A program made the translations under genes and the position numbers. Below the pieces are notes generated by a model. The model did no database searches and was not told the DNA's origin. It worked only from the letters and a program-made list of their open reading frames with translations. Positions 24,091 through 36,400 of a stretch of 64,000 nucleotides of DNA are shown in pieces. How positions within the stretch are numbered: position 1 is the first letter of the stretch; each line of letters begins with the position of its first letter. The stretch is from Parascedosporium putredinis (taxonomy: Eukaryota > Ascomycota > Sordariomycetes > Microascales > Microascaceae), in assembly GCA_949357655.1 (NCBI GenBank), contig CASHTG010000003.1, positions 1,178,001 to 1,242,000 of the forward strand, in the 5' to 3' direction.

Positions 24091-25695
24091 CGTGGTGATG
24101 GGTACGGGTTGGTGCTGCGAAGGCGGGAGGGAGTAGATAGGAAGCGAAAGCGAAGAGCTTGAGTAAAACGAGAGTTGAGCACGGTTGTTGTACAAAAAGA
24201 TGAAGACGGGCTGGATTAAATGGTGCTTGGAGTTGGATATCTGATGAGGGGACGTTTTTGAGCGGGGAGAGACATCTTTTTATATACGCCACAGACTCTC
24301 AGGATAGCAGGACCGTCACCGCATAGTTTGGCTGCGTTGGTCTTCGTGGAGAGCTGGCGAGCCTTTGATTACGATCATCGTCGACGCCATCACTCCCATC
24401 CGCAACGCGGACACATCGACAACTTCGAGTGAGATGGGGAGGGCGTTGAGGGCGCCGGTTTCAATGGCGTCTTTGCAACATTTCATTGCGTTGCTTTTGT
24501 CCGGGCGCCGATCCTCAAACCTGCGCGGTGCCCTTGGTCTTGTTTCCCGTTTTGTTTTTCGAACATATACATACAAACCTTTGCACTCGCCGGGGCGCCG
24601 ATGGCTTGCCCCTCAAAAAGCGCCTCGAGCTGGCGTTCCGGTTTAGGGAATGAGCGCACAAACCCACTTCGGCGGCTCGGCCGTTCTCCTCCCATCGCCG
24701 ACGCAAGGACGGCCAGGGGTTTGAGTGACCTTGAGACGGCGTGCGCGATGCGGCAACGCAGGTCGTTCGCGCGCTCTTGCGCTGGGGTAGGCAGTGTCAC
24801 CCGGACTCATGGCGCAAGGATCGACGGAGGCAACGTCGGGATAATACTTCAGCTCAAATAGGTACGGATGTAACGTGCTGGATACCCTGCCAAGGGGGAT
24901 AAACCAACTCACTCAAGCCTGCCAACACATCTCTTGACATAGATAGGTATGAGGACAGCTACGGGATTGGGTGTAGAGAATGACCACCTCGCGGTCATTT
25001 AAGGTAGAGGCGAAAGGGCAAGGGCCACAAAGGAGATGTCTTACTCCCATCTCCTCCATTTTTCATTTCTTTTTCATCGCCTTTCAAAAGCCTCAACGCC
25101 AACTTGGCCAGTGACAAGACAAGAACCCGAGATCAACTGGCTTGATAACACCGGTTTCAGCCTTAATCTGGCGTCTTGGACTCATGGAATGTGGGGGTTT
25201 GGTGATCGGCAAGACACCAATTCCCAGCTCAGAGGTTAGCCTCAGGGGTCCCCACGCCCTTTCGCATGGCGCCATACGCCCCTGCCATGATGCATGCCAC
25301 TTACAAGTGAAACACCCACGCTGAACATTGAAGTTCCTGAACGGGTTGACAGCGCGCTGGGTAAGCGCACTTAAGAAATTTAGAACGCGGGGCTTTTTTG
25401 CCAGGTGGCCGTCACGGACGAACAAGTCTGCGACCACATCTGGAAAGCTATCGGAGATTAGTGGCGGGCGATCGACAGATGCACATCGCTCTGCCCTTTG
25501 GACCCAAACTATCGAGCGGATGGAGAGGGAGTTCTGGGAGGAAATAGGGACGCTACGCTACCAAGATTTTTGTCTACGTGGGGTAATAAACGTCCGAGTA
25601 GAAAACCGGGTGAAGATGACGGGCGAGGAGGGCAAAGGGAAAAGAAAAAGAAATTCGAGGGAAGGGAAAAATACAAAGGCAAAAGATAATGAAAT
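24091..25695. other. intergenic region with one doubtful ORF
   Basis: Contains the promoter of the small secreted protein and the doubtful gene at 24316-24800. The 215-codon ORF at 25328-25975 is not called because it runs over the tRNA gene on the other strand and has no domain. Confidence 0.4.
24316..24800 (-). CDS. possible small two-exon gene, unknown
   Basis: Two adjacent open stretches on the minus strand look protein-like and may be joined by a 50-nt intron of about 24549-24598 (GTATAT donor, CGCAG acceptor). The first would cover helical, charged sequence around QERANDLRCRIAHAV. The second has KCCKDAIETGALNALPISLE and ends at a TGA near 24316. There is no ATG at the beginning of the first stretch (the open frame begins with GTG), so a 5' exon would have to be missing or the model is wrong. 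No family was recognised. Confidence 0.22.
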
Positions 25696-25783
25696 TCTCC
25701 CGAACCTGAATCGAACAGGTGACCCTCTGATTGAACTGTTGCCATTACAGTCAGATGTCATGAACCAACTAGACCATCGGGAG
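25696..25783 (-). tRNA. tRNA-Tyr (GTA) with a 13-nt intron
   Basis: The 88-nt gene folds as a tRNA. The acceptor stem pairs CTCCCGA with TCGGGAG, with discriminator A at 25696. The D-arm contains TAGTTGGTT. The anticodon stem is TCTGA/TCAGA, and the T-arm is ACCTG-TTCGATT-CAGGT. The anticodon GTA is at 25748-25746. An intron of about 13 nt (25744-25732) follows the purine next to the anticodon, the standard position for eukaryotic tRNA introns. The overall sequence resembles fission yeast tRNA-Tyr, and tRNA-Tyr genes commonly carry such introns. Confidence 0.88.
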
Positions 25784-27427
25784 TTTGTTCCATTGGATGA
25801 TGTGTTGTCGAGTGGATATCGTCCTTTACATTCGATCCAGAATGCGGGATTTTTCGTCATTGGTGAAGTATTTCTCAACGAGGCCCTAAATATCGGTCGG
25901 GGAAGCTCACTGGCATCATTGTGTAGTCTTGTCATGCGCAGTGCAACAGAGTCCAGGTCGTTTCTATCTCTGTAAAATCTAGTAAACCCACGTGTGCGCA
26001 ATCTCCACACAACATAAAATTCTGGTGCTTTTCAAGTCTCAATCAATTACTACATTATATCGGAGGGTTATATTGTCTTCATGTGCTACTCTGCGCATGT
26101 TCGAACCAATGGCCTCTCTAGCATGTTTAGCTGTGTCCAGAACGTTGTTCCTCCAGATGCTATTAGATAGTTTGCCCGGCCATGACGCCGACAAACCAAG
26201 CCCTCAAAAATGAGGTTACGCGGAGAGTCAAGTTGCACGATGAGGACATGGAGTTTGCGGATTGGCGGATGTCGGCGAATTGCTACGACAGCGCCACTTG
26301 CCACAAGGCGCCGAAAGCTCCTCTCATGACGGGACTTGTAGTGGCCAAGCCCTCGGAGGCTTCAAGACATCAACTCATGTGCCCCGGGCCTAGTCTATCG
26401 GCAATAGCCCCGGAGCCAATCTTGCAAGCAGAAATAGCAAGGGTCCGGAAGTACCAAGTGCCACTCTCCAGCATATGAACCCCACCCCTCGTGTTGCTTG
26501 ACAGCCTCTGCCGACTTCCGTGCCAGCCACCTTGGTCCTCTAATTATCGAGCTCAATAAGAATCTTGCCTTTCAAGCCTCCTAATGGCACTTCGAAAATG
26601 ATGGAGCGAGAACTGCGCTCCTCTGCGCATGAGTCGCCCCCTTTCTAGGTTCCAAAGCCATTGAATGCTTGTAGACTCTTAAAGACAAGCTTGACCCCAT
26701 CTCAAGGCTGGTAAAGACTGTTGAGCAGACTTTCTTTCTACCCATCTTGGGATTTTAAGGCCTACTGACTCTCTTTATCTCTCTCTGCCTTGGCATTGCT
26801 CTCATCTTTTCGCACTGGTTGATAAAACGAGCATGCAGAATGTAGATCACCTAAACCAAGGTCCCTCTCCACATTTACGCACGTTCAATGACCAAAATAA
26901 GAAGAAAACAAGAAGGGAAACAATTGTACGGCGTTGAAAAGCGATCAATTAACCCATTTGGTCGATTCTCCCTGAAAGAGATAAGCGGCATCGGCAGTGC
27001 AGGACCCTCTCCGACGAGCCAGGCATGAAGAAAATCCCCTGGAGCGAGAAGCTGCGCCGTTTCAGCCGATATTCTACGTCGATTTTCGCCACGATTACGC
27101 GCCTGAGCCACTGCCAAGCTTGGTCGCGCGGAGGAAGGAATGTCGCATCGCGGATCCTTGTGGGCCTGTCGTGGGCCTGACATTTGCCTTGGATCGCCCC
27201 AAATCTGGCGGTAAATTTCCGGGCGATGACGGGGTCAGGCGGAGACGTAGGGGACGTGCAGGTTCAATGTTTGTAAAAAAGGTTCAATGACGAAGGTCGA
27301 CAGCTCTTTCTTTTTCTCCCTGATAATAATTCTTGCTATCAACATCGTGAATCACAAAAATCACCACCTCCTCTAATTTTGTAGTCAACTTCTATTTTGC
27401 CCTTCTCACAACCGAGCCTACTTCAAC
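25784..27427. other. intergenic region
   Basis: No supported gene; only ORFs under 105 codons without recognised features. The last 100 bases form the AT-rich leader of the GPI-protein gene. Confidence 0.45.
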
Positions 27428-28421
27428 ATGATCACTAAACACGCCCGCGCTCTCGGCGCCGCCCTGCTCGCCGCCCTCGCCCACGTGGTAGTTGCCGAGC
27501 AGACAACCCTGGTACGCCTTGGCAGCCAGCCATCATTCCCAGGATGGGGATTCCCTCTTCCAGACCCTACTCCATTGTAAACTATAGCTTTTCTTACTAA
27601 CGATATCCCAAAGAACGTATGGGTCCCCTTGGTCCCCGAAGACAATGCAGGGCCGTATTACTCTGCTGTGGTGGCGGTAGTCAAGACAGTCGTAAGAGAG
27701 AGCCCCTCCCTATCCTTTAGGAAACCAGACTCTAGATAGAAGATATCAAACGTCCCCATCTGGTTGAAGTAGAGCCGCGGACTGCTAACCGTCCTTCCCG
27801 ACCCACAGACGAACCAGCAGACTGTCATCGCCCTCGGCTGCAAGACAGAGGACTTCAACTCAAGGGAGTGTCCCCGTGGACGGTCACCCTCGGACACGAC
27901 AGTAAGCAGCAGACCCTTCCCCGGAATCCGACGTGGAGGAATTTGAACTGACAAGGGTGTGCCATAGCCTTCCGCTTCTCCATGGATAATGAAGCGCAGT
28001 CAACGCTCGACTTGTAAGTCCAGCCTCCAGCTCTGAACCCCACCCGCGTAAAGGAAAATGGCTAACTCTTCGTGCAAGGCCCCAACTTGTGGAGTGCACC
28101 ATGACCGGCTGCCCAAGCGCCACAGTTGCGACATGCACATCGGTATACGCGGACACTGCGTCGGGAACTGGTCTCGTGACATCCACCTCGACGCTGGGGA
28201 GCGAAGATATCAACTATCACTCCGTCACCCTCGGTACGCCCATCCCCGATGAGACGACGACGATATTGTGCGGAACCAGGACTCCAGGTGAAACAGAGAC
28301 TTCCTCTGCGGATGAGCCAAGCAATACCGGAACCGACGGCGATGATTCCGACAATGCTGCCTCTAGGGCTGGCGGCTCTTGGGTGGCGCTGGCTGGTGCG
28401 GTGGTTGGCCTGTTGATTTGA
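27428..28421 (+). CDS. predicted GPI-anchored cell-surface protein
   Basis: This is a predicted secreted, GPI-anchored protein of about 215 residues. Five exons are inferred: 27428-27511, 27614-27691, 27809-27901, 27968-28013 and 28079-28421. Introns are 102, 117, 66 and 65 nt, all GT-AG, with TACTAAC- or GCTAAC-like branch sites in three. The N-terminus is a signal peptide (ALGAALLAALAHVVVA). The ectodomain has four or more cysteines, one of them in VECTMTGCPSATVATC. The tail is Thr/Ser-rich with ETETSSADEPSNTGTD, followed by a small-residue site and a hydrophobic end (VALAGAVVGLLI) fitting GPI attachment. One base appears missing in exon 3 near 27870, because the frame of the WTVTLGHD segment is the one that splices correctly. 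The family is common in filamentous fungi; its function is unknown. Confidence 0.8.
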
Positions 28422-28558
28422 ATGCTCAGTGTTGATGAATCGCGTGTCTACGGGAAGAACTAGCTAGTTTAACGTCTTTCGTTTCAAATACCAGAATTAT
28501 ACATTCAAGATCATGGCGTCTATAGCGAGCAGCTCCTACTCAAAGACTTGAATCCCTA

Positions 28559-30501
28559 CTAAATCCGGGCCCCATGTTTCCCCGGCACCGTCCCAAACAC
28601 CACACTATTCCCGCTGCCCGCCTCAAAGCCATCCAGCTCAACCATGACCCTTCCAGCCTCGAACCAGTCATTCCCCGCCAACGGCAAAGCCCACCGCTTC
28701 TGCTTCCCTCCGTTGACGCCGATGGTCACGTTCCTCGTGTTGGTGTCCCACCCCCAGGCCCCGGCGAACGCGTAGTCGTAGTTGATAAAGTCCAGCCCGA
28801 CAAACTTCTTCCCGCCGCTCGCGGCCGTGACTCCTCGAACTTGACCGTCACGCCCGCGCCGAAATTGCGGATAACGGATCCGGCGGGGGCGCATGCTCCT
28901 TCAGCGCATTTTTCTAGCCTCCCGCTCCCGGAAATCGAGACGTGCTCGCCTTCTGCTACGGAATAGTAGTCGGTCGGCTGCAAGCCCGGGGCTTCCTCGA
29001 TATTGTTTAGTATCCAAATCTTCAACTGATGGCCCGCGAGCTCAAACTCCTGAGCTCCTAAGGCACCGTAGTCCACCGTTCCAAGATCTTGCCCTGCCCA
29101 GATATCCCGGGCGGTTGCCGTATTGATCCCGAGGATGCGGCCAAGGTCTAGCGTTACCGCTTGCGTTGCATTTCGCCAGTTGGCAAGACCGACGACCCTG
29201 CGTCCCTGCGAAAGATCCCCGCCCATAGGTCCCATTCTTCTTCGGTGTTTCGAAGCACGAGCTCGGCGGCCTTGCCGAGGGGGTCTTGGTTGATGGCGAT
29301 GATTTCCTTGTTGGCTAGAATCTCGATGGACTCGGTTGGCGTCACGTCGTCGGCGAGGTCCGCCCCGATGAGTAGAGGCGACTTGAGCAGCGCCCAGAGG
29401 CCAAAGTGGAAACGCTCCTCCTCGTGGGAGAGGCCACCGAGGCCGACACTAGGCACGGAATTAGACTGGTCCGTTTCTTTGTCGGGGCTCTGGCAGCCGC
29501 CACCCATGACGGTGAAATGAAACACACTAGAAGAGGGACTCACAGGAGCATGTCAAGATCCGCAAACGCGCCTGGGCGCGAGTAGCGGGCGTGGGGGATA
29601 GCCTGGTTGACGATGCGCCAGATACTCCGCCAGCTATCGTAAATGTCGTTGCTCATCCTCCACGTCTGCCCGATCGGAGCTGCCCTGTTGTAGCCACGAG
29701 TTTGGTCATTACGCTGCCTCAGTTCACGGCGAACTCCGAGAAAGACTTACCACTGCGGGACGTTCTTCCCGATGCCCCATTGACAAATCCAGTATGCGAT
29801 GTCGCGCCCCGTGTTTTTAAGCATGGCTGCCATCTTCTCGAATCGGTGAGAACTCTGCGACTCTTCCGAATCCGAGTCCACCATGGTAGTCGAGGATGTA
29901 GAGTAGCAGTTGTCATACCTAGTCCAAGTCAGCGGGCTTAGTATTATAGGGCATAAGGATTTGGGCATTCACTCATCCGTACTTTAGTGAATCACCGCCC
30001 CAGTCCGCAAAGGACTGCGCATCAATCTCTTCATAGCCTAGACAAACAGAGCATAATTTAGCAGCCGGTCAATGCATCTCGCCTTAACTCTATCCCTATT
30101 CCAGTGCCAGAACATACCTAGAGATGCTGGAAGGTCGGTCGATCCGCATTGAAGATAACCAGCCCCAGAGTAAAGACCAAACTTGAGACCGAGACCATGA
30201 ATGAACTCTCCAAGCGCGACAGGTCCCGACGGGAACAAGGTCGGATTCCACTGCAGCCTCCCCTGGGCGTCGCGGTTTTTAGCAGGCCACCCGCAGTCCA
30301 CCGTTACCGAGGAGTAGCCCAAGTCGGCGAGACCCAGATCCACGAGAGCCTGGGCGTTGGTCCTGATGACGCTCTCGCGGGGTTGCAGCCGTAGGTGTTG
30401 TAGCTGTTCCATCCCATCGGCGGCGTAGATCCCGCAACGCCTTGGCCGTGGACGCCAAGGGCCAGGCTGGACGCGAATGCGAGAAAAAGATTCAAAGACA
30501 T
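28559..30501 (-). CDS. alpha-galactosidase, glycoside hydrolase family 27
   Basis: A secreted enzyme that removes terminal alpha-galactose from galacto-oligosaccharides and galactomannan. The start at 30501 gives a signal peptide (MSLNLFLAFASSLALGVHG). The N-terminal PPMGWNSYNTYGC is a GH27 hallmark. The catalytic nucleophile is the Asp in LKYDNCYS near 29910, and the acid/base is in the RPGAFADLDML segment near 29555. The C-terminal part after about residue 300 is a beta-sandwich plus an extra beta-rich domain that may be carbohydrate-binding. Exons are 30501-30118, 30037-29983, 29918-29751, 29684-29544 and 29448-28559, with introns of 80, 64, 66 and 95 nt. The total is about 546 residues. 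The frame shifts near 30393, 29215 and 28835. A TATA-like stretch sits near 30602, about 100 nt upstream. The downstream-oriented neighbour is a polyol dehydrogenase. Confidence 0.92.
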
Positions 30502-30983
30502 TATAGCAGAGACTTGAAGCAAGAGATCTGTAGGGAAACGGGCTTGACGGTTGGGCAGTTGAGGTTGCGTACACAAAGAAAGAAGAAATGAAGCCGGCTA
30601 AATATATCAAAGCCTCCCCTCGCCCGCGCAACCAGGCCAATTAGTAACTCGAACAGCATATGGGGATATTATTGTGAAAGGCCTTTTTGTTTCCCATCCC
30701 GTATAAATTCGGGGTCCCTTTGAACAAGCGCGGGCGTTTCTACTGGCGCGCATCCCGCCGGCTCCCCGCATGCCGACCTTGGATGACGCCTGGCATACCA
30801 TCGCCGAATGCCACCTTACCCGATCTACATATCCACGGGACATCTGACGGATTGACCGCCCAAAACGCTGAAAGCAATTGAAAGCAAAATGAATTGGAGT
30901 ATGGGCAACAGTTCCGTGCACATGCACGCACGAGTAGCTATGCGTGCCCTGCGTGCCTGTTTTTCATCTCTTACGTACTACAT
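30502..30983. other. intergenic region between two co-oriented genes
   Basis: Promoter region of the alpha-galactosidase and 3' region of the dehydrogenase. I see no other element. Confidence 0.5.
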
Positions 30984-32258
30984 CTAATCAAATACAATGG
31001 CGGCCTTGATGCAAGTCTTGTTACGTATAGCATCCAGAGCATCTGCATATTCCTCCAGTCTAAACGTCTTGTCCACGATTCCCTTGACGTCAACGACACC
31101 GCTTTCGAGGTAGTCGACGCTTCGTTGCATGCACCACGTTTGCGAAAAGGATCTATGAGGGAGTTTGAATGTCAGCAATGATGAGATCGACAGTGTTTAA
31201 CTACCCCGAAGCCTTACCCCATGATTGTGATTTCGTCACGGAATACTTTGGACGGAGAGAGGTTGATCACCGCATCTCGCTCATACACCCCATAGTATAA
31301 TAGTTTCCCGCCTCTAGTGCAATACTCGATAGCCATCTGCACCATCTCCAAAGACCCAGACGCTTCGACTACAACATCGAAACCATACGGATACCGCTCC
31401 TTCAGGCTCTTCCACTGGGGCCCCGGGTCACGACGATCGAGCTCCAGATATTCATCCGCGCAGTTGAGGCGCTTGGCCAAGTCCATCTTGGGCCCCGCAT
31501 TCGACGCGAGAACGAGCCGCTGGCCTCCGTTGGCGCGAAGCAGCTGCGCGAGACACAGACCGGTGGCGCCGGAGCCGATGACGAGGATTTTGGATCCGAC
31601 GTCGGGGCGGATGCGGTCGAGGCCGTGGACGGCGCAGGAGGCGGCTTCGAAGACGGCGGCCTCTTCCCAGGACAGGTTGTTGAAATGGAAAAGTTTGTCG
31701 GCTGGGTACACGCAGTACTCGGCGAAACCTCCATCCACTATAAGACAGGACGGGGTGCGTTGGTAGCTAGCTTACACCAAGGGTAGACGGGGGTGCAACA
31801 CCTACATTGTATGCCGTGCGCTGCGAAGCTCTCGCAATACAACTGCTTCCCCTTCCTGCAAAAGTGGCAGCTCCCGCACGTCTCGGCATTATCCGCCGTG
31901 ACCTTGTCACCGAGCTTGAACCCCGTGACGGCGGAACCCATCTTAACGACGATGCCGCTCGTCTCATGGCCGGTGATGACGGGCATCCGCGATGCAAAGT
32001 CGCCGTTGTGGATGTGGAGGTCGGTACCGCAAACACCGCATGACTTGACTTGGGGATGATAAGCTTCACCTTCTTTTTGTCCTCTCTCCCGTGTAGGGAA
32101 ATCTTGTGTTGGGTTTGCTGGGCTGGGTGGGTCATACCTTTGACGAGAATTTCGTGAGCTCGGGGCTCGGGCACTGGTATTCTTACAAGGGAAAAGTCCT
32201 TGACTTTGTTATACCGTATCGCCTTCATCTCCTCTGGGATGGTAAATGTGGTAGCCAT
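30984..32258 (-). CDS. zinc-dependent polyol/alcohol dehydrogenase (MDR family)
   Basis: This is a medium-chain zinc dehydrogenase of 350 residues, closest in pattern to D-arabinitol or sorbitol dehydrogenases, which oxidise polyols with NAD(P). The catalytic zinc site shows in SCGVCGTDLHIHNG and GHETSGIV. The structural zinc site is the four-cysteine CGSCHFCRKGKQLYC. The Rossmann fold has VIGSGATGLCLAQLL. Four exons fit exactly without any frame correction: 32258-32138, 32048-31806, 31737-31218 and 31152-30984, with introns of 89, 68 and 65 nt. The substrate cannot be fixed from sequence. There is no targeting signal, so it is probably cytosolic. Lying beside an alpha-galactosidase, it may act in sugar or polyol use, which is an inference from position only. 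Confidence 0.9.
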
Positions 32259-33435
32259 TTGTGGTGCCGGTTATTCGGGTGGCGTCCAACCGCAGGTATG
32301 GACAAAGAGCTGTAAGTTGAACGAGCCCGGTCTCTCCGTGTACTGTATCCAAGATTCTCTTTCGCCCCGATCCAACCAAAACGATACTATAGACGTGAGA
32401 TTCTAAACTGCAATCATGTGTATTGCAGAGACCCCTATTTCATAACATTTGGGCAGATATTTTCCCCATTTCCTTCATCAAGAGCCTTGTGAAGGGTTCG
32501 ACGTCTGCTAAGCGCACCAGTCAACGGCCAGAAGATATTGTCAACTGTCGTCGGCCAATGCTGAACGAAGGCGGGCCGCCAGAGACTGACAGCGTTGGGA
32601 AAGCACCAGAACCCATCATGAATCTGGACTTCGATTCCCGCCCACTGATAAGTACAAGACACTGCTAAGGTTGGATTTCAATATTCCTCGCTCACTTAAT
32701 CAAATCAAGGGTCTAGCTTGCTTGAACCAGGCAGATGGTCCGCTAGATACAAGTTGGGATATGGTAAGACGGACGAGTAGTGATCTAGCGCGAGGCACCC
32801 TTTCCAGGTTTTCGTCTCGAATTCTACTAAAGACTACCTGCACAATAAAAACCAGCTGTTCAGCTTCCGCTTTTTGACTTCAAAACAATTTCAACGAGCT
32901 GGGACTAGTTTTAGGGCTACTCATTCGGAATAATCCAATGCTAATGCCTCTAGACCCCAGGGCTCCCGCATCTCCCGCCTCGTTCAGTTTCCCGTCCTCT
33001 CGCGTCTCTTGATCTTGATAGTCGCTAAGGCGCGCATTCAATCCATTGATATGGCCCCCTTGCTCGAACTTTGGGCTAGCGTAAAATATCCTAGAAGGCA
33101 ATGAGGCATGTAGCCCGGCGACTATATGCTTGATTTACAGCGTATTTTGGGCAGTATATATCATTCTAATGGTCTACGCACCAACTAGACTGAAGGGTCA
33201 ACTTGCGGATATCTGCATATGCTCGCATGCGTAGGCGATTGGGCATTTTTGCATGCTGCATCACCCCGCTCTTGTGTAACTTACGAGAGCCTGGTCTCCT
33301 CCATGTAGAAAAAGCCATCTGCCGGTGCTAACACTATAGACTACCTTCTCACCTTTTTCCCCTTCTCTCCCCTTTTCTCCCCTTTTTATTTCAGTCCCTA
33401 TAAACAGTATATCTATCCTTGGTTTCCCGCGAACT
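32259..33435. other. AT-richer intergenic region
   Basis: This region between the divergent dehydrogenase and NOD-like receptor genes is noticeably AT-richer than sequence further left. No ORF over 82 codons shows any feature. Confidence 0.45.
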
Positions 33436-36400
33436 ATGTCAAATCCCCTGCAGTATACAGTCGGCTGGATCTCGGCCCTCCCGACCGAGTCTGTCGCTGC
33501 ACAACAGTTCCTCGACGAGCGACATGAGGGCCCTGAAAGCGTTGCCCAGAATGACAATAACGTATACACCCTGGGCAGGGTCGGACGACACAACGTCGTG
33601 ATGGCTGTCCTGCCTAAGGGTGAGTACGGAACGACAACCGCGGCCACGGTAGCGAGGGACATGCTACATAGCTTTCCCAACGTGCGTATCGGCCTTATGG
33701 TTGGTATTGGTGGCGGTGCGCCAAGTTGGAGGCATGATATACGCCTCGGCGATATTGTGGTTAGTACTCCTCAAGGAAGTATAGGTGGGGGTTTCCAGTA
33801 CGACTATGGGAAGACCATTCAAGACCAGGCTTTCCACTATACAGGATTTCTAGATAAGCCACCAACAGTGCTTAGAGCATTAGCCGGATTAAGGGCGAAG
33901 TACGCACTTGAAGGCCACCAGCTTGGAGAACAGGTGGCTCAGATTTTAGAAAAGAAGCCGCGACTCCGAAAGAATTACTCACGGCCACAGGCGATGAGCG
34001 ACAGACTATACCTATCCCACATTGTGCATCCTTCGGACTCATCAAAGAGCTGCACTGAGGTGTGTGATGACAATCCGGAATATCTAGTAGACCGACCAGA
34101 GCGACGTGAAGAGGAGGATGATCCCGCAATCCATTACGGATTGATTGCGAGTGGAAACCAACTAATGAAGGACGCGCGTATTCGGGATAAGCTAGCCGCG
34201 GAAAATGATGTCCTATGCTTCGAAATGGAGGCTGCAGGGCTGATGAACCACTTCCCTTGCCTTATCATCCGCGGTATCTGCGACTATTCGGACTCCCATA
34301 AGAATAAGGAATGGCAAGGCTTTGCTGCGATGATGGCGGCAGCATATGCAACGGATCTTCTACGTCAAATAGCTCCAGGTAGAGTCGAAGGTGAAAGGAA
34401 GATCGGCGATATTCTCTCCGGTAATTCTAGGGTCTTATAATTATCCTATCAATATATACTAATCTGATTTTAGGCCGCTACGAAATTGCAGAAAATCACG
34501 GGGATATTGCAATGGAGCACCGGGACATAGCTGAGGTGCAGCTCCAAGGCCAGAAAGATCAAGCCAAGGACAAGCTACCTGAAAAAGAGGTTGTAGCTGG
34601 CTCTATTGGTACGCAGAACAGAGTCACTCCACAGCTGTCGCGGGATGTCTTAGATTGCCTCATGTCGCTGGCCTTTCCAGGAATGAATGAGGGCTATTAT
34701 GATGTTGCCGATGCCGTCACAGGGACATGTGAGTGGCTGCTTCAACACAATAGCTATATGCAATGGACCCTTCACGATCACGGCCTCCTCTGGATCAAGG
34801 GGGCGCCGGGCTCTGGGAAGTCAACATTACTGAGATATATTGTCGATAACTATGAAGTTGGACATGGTGACCTGGTTCTGTCATTCTTCTTCCAAGGTCA
34901 TCGCGATAGATTAGCAAGGACTCCTCTTGGCCTCTTCCGATCTCTCCTTTCTCAGGTCCTTGGGCGTGCCCCCGACACACTGCCAGAGCTCGTCGACATT
35001 TTCAAAAAAGGTGTCTGGAGATTGGCGAGGCTGGTGAAAAATGGCAATGGCATCAAAAAGAACTATGGGGTTTCCTCGAGTTATGTCTTCCGAGGGTCCT
35101 CAAAGCCCACTCAGTCTGGTTATTCATCGACGGACTTGACGAATGCGGCGAAGACAATGCGGTCGAACTAGCGGAGAACTTCGAATCTCTTTCTAAAAGT
35201 CTTTCCAAAAGTCTGAAGTCATTTAATACGAAGTTCCATATCTGCTTTACTTCTCGACACTATCCGAATCTAGATTTTTCCTGCCGGTTCGAAATTTGGC
35301 TTGAACGTGAAAACAAGGTGGCTATTTCCACTTACGTGGCTAGCCAGCTTTCTGAGTTCCGTTTACGGACATCATCCGAGATTTCAGATTTAATCACGGA
35401 TCGTGCCCGAGGCGTTTTTATGGGCGCATCTCGCGGTAAGAAACGTCCTAGAACTTGAGCGTCAGGGTGTCGGATCAAAGGAAATCGAAGCAGCAGTCTA
35501 TTCTAGCCCTCGAGGCCTTGATGAACTTCTGCTTGCTACTAGTGAGGCCGAGGTTGATTCAAAGAATAACTATCGGACGCTGCCCTCGCTCAATGACACG
35601 GACGTTCAGTCGGAAATCTCAGATATAAGTGGTGCCAGCACAGTCAACACAGCCCTTACTGCCCTTACTGCATATACCGCAGTCTCCACAGCGGGCAACG
35701 ATCCACTCCAGGCGGCTGCCACAAAACTTGCCGACTTCCTATTTCAAGATCCTGATCTCCAACCTCTGTACTCGCAAGTGATTCGAGAATTTGGGGACCT
35801 TCGATTTTCCTCGAATCATAATAAATTGCTGCGGATATTCATAGAAGACTTGCGGAGATCTGCAAATAGTCCAATGCTAGAGCAGGCTATGGACTTTTAG
35901 GACAAAAGCGATTACGGGCACAAGTTACGGCTAGAATACGTCGACTAAATGCTTTAGAGTCGAGCCATTTGGTGGAAAACCAGAACTTCAGTAGAATTCT
36001 GGACCAGAAAGAGGATCGCGACTATACTCTCAATCGCCTCCTCTCTCAGCAGCGAGTGACCAGCGGAACTACAGAACATCCCAAGCATCATGACGAAGAC
36101 AAAACTATGAAAACGGACTATGAGCGGGCTGCAGAATCCGAAATTAGCGACGAAGATGGAGAGCAGGATGATAGTCGAGACGACGAAGTGGGTGAATTCC
36201 CCCTGCTAGACAGCATATTCAAGTTTCTCGCAGCTGGACCTCCCCTTCAAACTCTAAAATCCAATCTCGATTGCTTCGTTAATCCTCCTACAACCATATC
36301 AGAAGCATTAGATAAGAGAAACATCCGAGCTCTCAGACGCCTGCTTCGGAAACAGTTCGACAGTATTGCCCAGGATAACTATTCCTGGCTTCGAGAACTG

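Noticed and set aside
25328..25975. 215-codon plus-strand ORF
   Set aside because: It crosses the tRNA-Tyr gene on the other strand and has no recognisable domain.
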